DNA of 9,275 nt, from the NCBI GenBank assembly GCA_900551205.1, contig URUW01000060.1, forward strand, positions 1 to 9,275. The letters run 5' to 3'. Positions 6,194 to 9,275 of this stretch are shown one piece after another. This DNA is from an uncultured Collinsella sp. (GTDB lineage Bacteria > Actinomycetota > Coriobacteriia > Coriobacteriales > Coriobacteriaceae). The notes below the pieces were generated by a model. It was given only the letters and a program-made list of their open reading frames with translations, ran no database searches and had not been told where the DNA came from. Every line of letters begins with the position of its first letter. Position 1 is the first letter of the stretch. Position numbers and translations under genes: made by a program.

Positions 6194-6229
6194 ATAGGAC
6201 AAAGGGACATCCCCTTTGTCCTATTTTTT
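6194..6229 (+). terminator. Strong intrinsic terminator inside the gene cluster
   Basis: ATAGGACAAAGGG (6194-6206) and CCCTTTGTCCTAT (6212-6224) form a perfect 13-bp stem with a 5-base loop, followed by a T run ending at 6229. It lies after the PF08013 gene and only 32 bases before the transaldolase start. That leaves little room for a separate promoter, so the downstream genes would depend on readthrough, antitermination or a promoter inside or upstream of the hairpin. It may also be a copy of a dispersed repeat. Confidence 0.85.
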
Positions 6230-6261
6230 GAGTTTTGGATTCCTTAGAAGGAGTTTGCACC

Positions 6262-6945
6262 ATGAAGTTCTTTATCGATACCGCCAACCTTGACGAGATC
6301 GCCGAGGCCAAGAGCTGGGGCTGCCTTGCCGGCGTCACCACCAACCCGTCCCTGTACGCCAAGACCGGCGGCAAGCTCGCCGACTTTGAGCCCCATATGC
6401 TCAAGATTGCCGAGCTCTGCGAGGGCCTGCCCGTGTCTGCTGAGTCCACCGCGACCACTGCCGAGGGCATGATCGAGGAGGGCAAGCGTCTTGCCGCCCT
6501 GGCTCCCAACATCGTGGTCAAGCTTCCCGTGTGCGAGGCCGGCCTCGCCGCCTGCCGCGCCCTGGCCGATGCGGGCGTGCGCGTCAACATGACGCTTGTT
6601 TTCTCGCCGACGCAGGCCCTCATGGCCGCCAACGCCGGTGCCCGCTACATCAGCCCGTTTGTCGGCCGCTTTGACGACATCGCCGAGGACGGCATCTCGC
6701 AGCTCGACAATGTCGTGACATGCATCAAGAACTATGACTGGACCGGCAAGAACGTCGACGACACCGTCGAGATCATCACCGCTTCGGTCCGCACGCCCAA
6801 CCACGTGACCCAGGCGGCTCTTCTTGGTGCCGACATCGCGACCGTGCCCATGGCCGCTCTCAAGAAGTGCCTGCATCACCCGCTGACCGACCAGGGCCTC
6901 GCCTCTTTTGAGGCTGACTGGCAGAAGGTCGTCGCTCAGGCTTAA
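6262..6945 (+). CDS. Transaldolase, small TalC/FSA-type subfamily
   Basis: This 227-residue cytoplasmic TIM-barrel enzyme should form a Schiff base on Lys87 (IVVKLP, 84-89) and transfer a dihydroxyacetone unit between sugar phosphates in the non-oxidative pentose phosphate pathway. Conserved blocks are FIDTANLDEI near the N-terminus, GVTTNPSL (24-31), SAESTATTAEGM, NMTLVFSPTQAL and YISPFVGRFDDI. The closest alternative is fructose-6-phosphate aldolase, but the residues that distinguish the two (Gln59 and Tyr131 in E. coli FsaA) are Glu61 and Phe133 here, matching true transaldolases. The start is set by AGAAGGAG eight bases upstream; a longer in-frame reading lacks this. The length is normal for the subfamily. 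It follows the intra-cluster terminator and is 64 bases ahead of the transketolase N gene, with which it is probably co-transcribed. Confidence 0.92.
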   Translation: MKFFIDTANLDEIAEAKSWGCLAGVTTNPSLYAKTGGKLADFEPHMLKIAELCEGLPVSAESTATTAEGMIEEGKRLAALAPNIVVKLPVCEAGLAACRALADAGVRVNMTLVFSPTQALMAANAGARYISPFVGRFDDIAEDGISQLDNVVTCIKNYDWTGKNVDDTVEIITASVRTPNHVTQAALLGADIATVPMAALKKCLHHPLTDQGLASFEADWQKVVAQA

Positions 6946-7009
6946 CGACCGGGTTGCCCTCGGCATCGCGCCATCCGGTGCCGGGGTTGTTCTCAAGAGA
7001 GGAATTCGT

Positions 7010-7840
7010 ATGACCAACCAGGAGCTGGCGAAGGTCGCCAATGAGGTCAGGAAGGGTGTCGTGACTGCGGTTCACGCGGCCAAGTCGGGACATCCGGGTG
7101 GATCGCTCGGTGCAGCCGACATCATGACGTATCTGTACTTTGAGGAAATGAGTATCGATCCTGCCGACCCTCACAAGGCCGATCGCGACCGCTTTGTGCT
7201 CTCCAAGGGTCACGCGGCGCCGGGCCTGTATTCGGTGTTGGCAAATCGCGGCTATTTTCCCGTCGAAGAGCTCGAGACGCTCCGCCATATTGGCAGCCGA
7301 CTGCAGGGCCATCCCAACATGAACGATACCCCAGGCATCGATATGTCCACCGGCTCGCTCGGTCAGGGCATCTCTGCTGCAGTTGGAATGGCGCTTGCCG
7401 CTAAGCACTGGGGCGACAGCTACCGTGTCTACACGTTGCTGGGCGACGGTGAGTGCGAGGAAGGCCAGGTGTGGGAGGCGGCTATGTTTGCCGGCAACCA
7501 TGCGCTCGACAATCTTGTTGCCGTCGTCGACCACAACGGCTTGCAGATTGACGGCACGATCGATGAAGTCAACTCGGCCATGCCGCTTGCCGACAAGTTC
7601 CGCGCCTTTAAGTGGCATGTGATAGAGCTAGCCGATGGCAACGACATGGCGCAGATTGAGGCGGCTTTCGCCGAAGCTCGCGAGGTGACCGGCGCGCCCG
7701 TCGCTATCATCGCCGAGACGGTGAAGGGCAAAGGCGTCTCCTTTATGGAGAACCAGGTTGGCTGGCATGGCAAGGCGCCCAATGACGAGCAGTTTGAGCA
7801 GGCCATGGCCGAGCTCGCGGCAGCAGGAGAGGAGCTCTAA
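7010..7840 (+). CDS. Transketolase, N-terminal (ThDP diphosphate-binding) subunit
   Basis: A 276-residue protein corresponding to the N-terminal third of a full-length transketolase. Together with the next gene product it would transfer two-carbon ketol units between sugar phosphates. Visible features are KSGHPGGSLGAADI (25-38, active-site His28), VLSKGHAAPGLY (63-74), GHPNM, DMSTGSLGQGIS (111-122) and the thiamine-diphosphate motif GDG (145-147) through Asn176 in DHNGLQ. The C-terminal region has VKGKGVSFMEN and WHGKAPN. The ATG at 7010 is preceded by AGAGGAA; an in-frame upstream start would overlap the transaldolase gene and adds sequence unlike the family. The 64-base gap upstream can form a modest hairpin (6958-6965 with 6979-6986). 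The stop TAA shares one base with the ATG of the partner subunit, suggesting translational coupling for equal amounts. Confidence 0.95.
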   Translation: MTNQELAKVANEVRKGVVTAVHAAKSGHPGGSLGAADIMTYLYFEEMSIDPADPHKADRDRFVLSKGHAAPGLYSVLANRGYFPVEELETLRHIGSRLQGHPNMNDTPGIDMSTGSLGQGISAAVGMALAAKHWGDSYRVYTLLGDGECEEGQVWEAAMFAGNHALDNLVAVVDHNGLQIDGTIDEVNSAMPLADKFRAFKWHVIELADGNDMAQIEAAFAEAREVTGAPVAIIAETVKGKGVSFMENQVGWHGKAPNDEQFEQAMAELAAAGEEL

Positions 7841-8778
7841 TGGCAGAGGTCAAAAAAGTCGCCACGCGCGTAAGCTACGGCGAGGCGCTCGTCGAGCTGG
7901 GCAATGAGCACGATGACTTTGTAGTGCTCGATGCCGACCTGGCTGCCGCTACGCAGACGGGTAAGTTTAAGGCTGCCCATCCTGAGCGCTTTTACGATGC
8001 CGGCATCGCCGAGAGCAACCTGATGGGTCTTGCCGCCGGCATCGCGACCACGGGCCGCGTTGCTTTTGCGAGCACCTTTGCGATGTTTGCCGCCGGTCGC
8101 GCCTACGAGCAGGTCCGCAATTCCATTGGCTACCCGCACCTCAACGTCAAGATTGGCGCCACCCATGCCGGCATTTCGGTGGGCGAGGACGGCGCCACGC
8201 ACCAGTGCTGCGAGGATATCGCACTCATGCGTACGATTCCGGGTATGACGGTGGTCGTTCCCGCCGACGATGTCGAGGCCCGCGCCTGTGTGCGCGCCGC
8301 CTATGAGTTTGAGGGGCCGGTCTACATGCGCTTCGGCCGCCTGGCAACACCGGTCATCAACGATCACGAGGACTACGAGTTCAAGATCGGCCGCGGTGTT
8401 GTTGTACGGGAGGGCTCTGATGTCACGATCGTCGCGTGCGGTCTCATGGTCGCTGAGGCACTCGCTGCTGCCGAGGCGCTCGCTGCCGACGGCATCGATG
8501 CTGAGGTCATCAACATGCATACGATCAAACCGCTCGATGAGCGTTTGGTGGTTGCCAGCGCCAAGAAGACCGGTCGCGTGGTCACCGCCGAGGAGCATTC
8601 GATTATCGGTGGTCTTGGCGAGGCCGTTGCCTCGGTGCTCGCGGAGCAGCATCCAGTGCCGATGCGTCGCGTCGGCGTGCGCGATGTGTACGGCGAGTCC
8701 GGCCCTGCGGTCGATTTGCTGCATAAGTACGGTTTGGACGCCGACGGCATCGAAGCTGCGGTCAGGTCCGTGTTGTAA
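7840..8778 (+). CDS. Transketolase, C-terminal (pyrimidine-binding) subunit
   Basis: A 312-residue protein holding the middle pyrimidine-binding domain and the C-terminal domain of transketolase. GIAESN contains Glu58, the residue expected to contact the aminopyrimidine N1 of thiamine diphosphate. Other features are ASTFAMFAAGRAYEQVR, GATHAGISVGEDGATHQ (substrate-binding His region, His121), EDIALMRTIPGM, VYMRFGR and a C-terminal domain with VTIVACGLMVAEAL, NMHTIKPLDE and EEHSIIGGLGEAV. It must pair with the preceding subunit to be active, since the GDG motif is absent here. The start codon overlaps the previous stop (TAATG), with AGGAGAGGAG just upstream. The 1-deoxyxylulose-5-phosphate synthase and pyruvate dehydrogenase E1 families are related but are less likely, given the split at this place and the transaldolase neighbour. 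Confidence 0.94.
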   Translation: MAEVKKVATRVSYGEALVELGNEHDDFVVLDADLAAATQTGKFKAAHPERFYDAGIAESNLMGLAAGIATTGRVAFASTFAMFAAGRAYEQVRNSIGYPHLNVKIGATHAGISVGEDGATHQCCEDIALMRTIPGMTVVVPADDVEARACVRAAYEFEGPVYMRFGRLATPVINDHEDYEFKIGRGVVVREGSDVTIVACGLMVAEALAAAEALAADGIDAEVINMHTIKPLDERLVVASAKKTGRVVTAEEHSIIGGLGEAVASVLAEQHPVPMRRVGVRDVYGESGPAVDLLHKYGLDADGIEAAVRSVL

Positions 8779-8790
8779 GGAAGGCTTTCC

Positions 8791-9243
8791 ATGGGGTTTG
8801 TATCTGCCAACCAAGTGACGATTGGCTACGCCGCCGCCTCGCGCGAGGACGCGCTGCATTATCTGTCCGAGCAGGCTGTTGAGCTTGGTTTTGCCGATGA
8901 CGCGTCTGCTGTAGAGGCGGCTTTTATTGCTCGCGAAAACGAGGCCGAGACTGGCCTCGTCGCCGGTTTTGCCGTTCCGCATGCCAAGAGCGATGCGATC
9001 CATGCGCCGGGCGTGGCCGTGCTCAAGCTGTCCGAGCCTGTTGAGTGGCCGAGCTTTGATGGCGTGCCCGTCGATGTGGCGCTCGCGCTGTACGTGCCCG
9101 CCGGCGAAGCGGGAACCACGCACCTGCGTCTGCTCTCCAAGGCTGCCGTGATGCTGATGGATGCCGGCTTCCGTGACAGGGTGCGCGAAAGCACCGATCC
9201 TGTCGAGATTGCCGAGTTCATCAACGCCGGGCTCGAGGGCTAG
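8791..9243 (+). CDS. PTS EIIA, fructose/mannitol (PTS_EIIA_2) family
   Basis: A 150-residue soluble phosphocarrier that takes phosphate from HPr and passes it to a IIB domain, presumably that of the EIIBC at the start of this cluster. The hallmark is GFAVPHAKSDAI (59-70), where His64 is the phosphorylated residue. The N-terminal part (ALHYLSEQAVELGFADD and VEAAFIARENEAETGL) and the C-terminal LRLLSKAAVMLMD and REST block also fit the family and its usual length of about 150 residues. The gene starts 12 bases after the transketolase C stop, with AAGGAAGG as ribosome binding site, so it is clearly in the same transcript. Placing IIA at the far end from IIBC, with metabolic genes between, ties the enzymes to the transported sugar. 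Substrate not determinable from IIA. Confidence 0.93.
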   Translation: MGFVSANQVTIGYAAASREDALHYLSEQAVELGFADDASAVEAAFIARENEAETGLVAGFAVPHAKSDAIHAPGVAVLKLSEPVEWPSFDGVPVDVALALYVPAGEAGTTHLRLLSKAAVMLMDAGFRDRVRESTDPVEIAEFINAGLEG

Positions 9244-9259
9244 AACGGGCTCTCCGTTC
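9243..9259 (+). terminator. Short hairpin after EIIA, possible operon end
   Basis: GAACGG (9243-9248) pairs with CCGTTC (9254-9259) over a 5-base loop, overlapping the last base of the EIIA stop. No T run follows within the remaining bases (CATTAATCG), so it is only a weak terminator candidate. The window ends 16 bases later, leaving open whether more operon genes follow. Confidence 0.3.
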
Positions 9260-9275
9260 CATTAATCGATCCTTC

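Noticed and set aside
6908..7009. Transketolase N start at 6908
   Set aside because: It would overlap the transaldolase gene and add 34 residues without family similarity; the ATG at 7010 has its own ribosome binding site.
6262..8778. Sulfoglycolysis (sulfo-transaldolase or sulfo-transketolase pathway)
   Set aside because: Transaldolase plus split transketolase recalls those pathways, but no sulfoquinovosidase, isomerase, sulfolactaldehyde or sulfoacetaldehyde enzyme or sulfonate exporter is in view, and uptake here is by a PTS.
7010..8778. 1-deoxy-D-xylulose-5-phosphate synthase or pyruvate dehydrogenase E1 pair
   Set aside because: Split position, motif wording (SGHPGGSLG, SKGHAAPG, STGSLGQG) and the transaldolase neighbour point to transketolase.
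7837..9123. A 428-codon open frame on the - strand opposite transketolase C and EIIA
   Set aside because: Composition is that of a codon-bias shadow, with no recognisable domain; the + strand genes are unambiguous.
1..9275. Mobile element, prophage, CRISPR array or defence system
   Set aside because: No transposase, integrase, terminal repeats, regularly spaced repeats or defence-type domains; the nuclease is a common exported housekeeping type.

Overview
The window looks like a piece of a high-GC, Gram-positive chromosome. The GC-rich third codon positions, the strong AGGAG-type ribosome binding sites and the gene content best fit a gut Coriobacteriia member such as Collinsella. This assignment rests on general resemblance and was not tested by a search. 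There is no rRNA, tRNA, CRISPR array, transposase or phage gene.

Layout. (1) Positions 1-585 (+) carry the C-terminal 194 residues of an EF-G-type translation factor, followed by a strong hairpin terminator that also works for the convergent gene. (2) Positions 715-1695 (-) encode an exported or membrane-anchored DNA/RNA non-specific endonuclease of the DNA-entry/EndA type. (3) Positions 1825-2835 (-) encode a LacI-family regulator with a GTG start. (4) A 415-base divergent control region (2836-3250) holds a candidate promoter and several operator-like dyads. (5) From 3251 to 9243 (+) there is a six-gene carbohydrate cluster: fructose-family PTS EIIBC, a PF08013 (GatZ/KbaZ-like) protein, a small TalC-type transaldolase, a transketolase split into N and C subunits that overlap by one base, and a fructose/mannitol-type PTS EIIA.

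How the genes fit together. EIIBC plus EIIA would import and phosphorylate a ketose. The PF08013 protein would process the phosphate, and transaldolase plus transketolase would move the carbon into the pentose phosphate and glycolytic pools. The LacI protein, divergent from the cluster, is the obvious candidate local repressor. No sugar-phosphate kinase, no catalytic class II aldolase (GatY/KbaY) and no isomerase is present. That argues against a standard fructose or tagatose-bisphosphate route. A PF08013 member is known to be a tagatose-6-phosphate 4-epimerase, so my preferred reading is a PTS-fed 4-epimerase route for a ketopentose or ketohexose; this is inference.

The most interesting structure outside the genes is RNA-level. 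Two gaps inside the cluster (4724-4867 and 6137-6261) contain inverted repeats with mutually exclusive pairings. The second includes a textbook intrinsic terminator with a possible antiterminator, only 32 bases before the transaldolase gene. The cluster may therefore be divided by attenuation or differential termination into a transport/epimerase part and a transaldolase-transketolase part.
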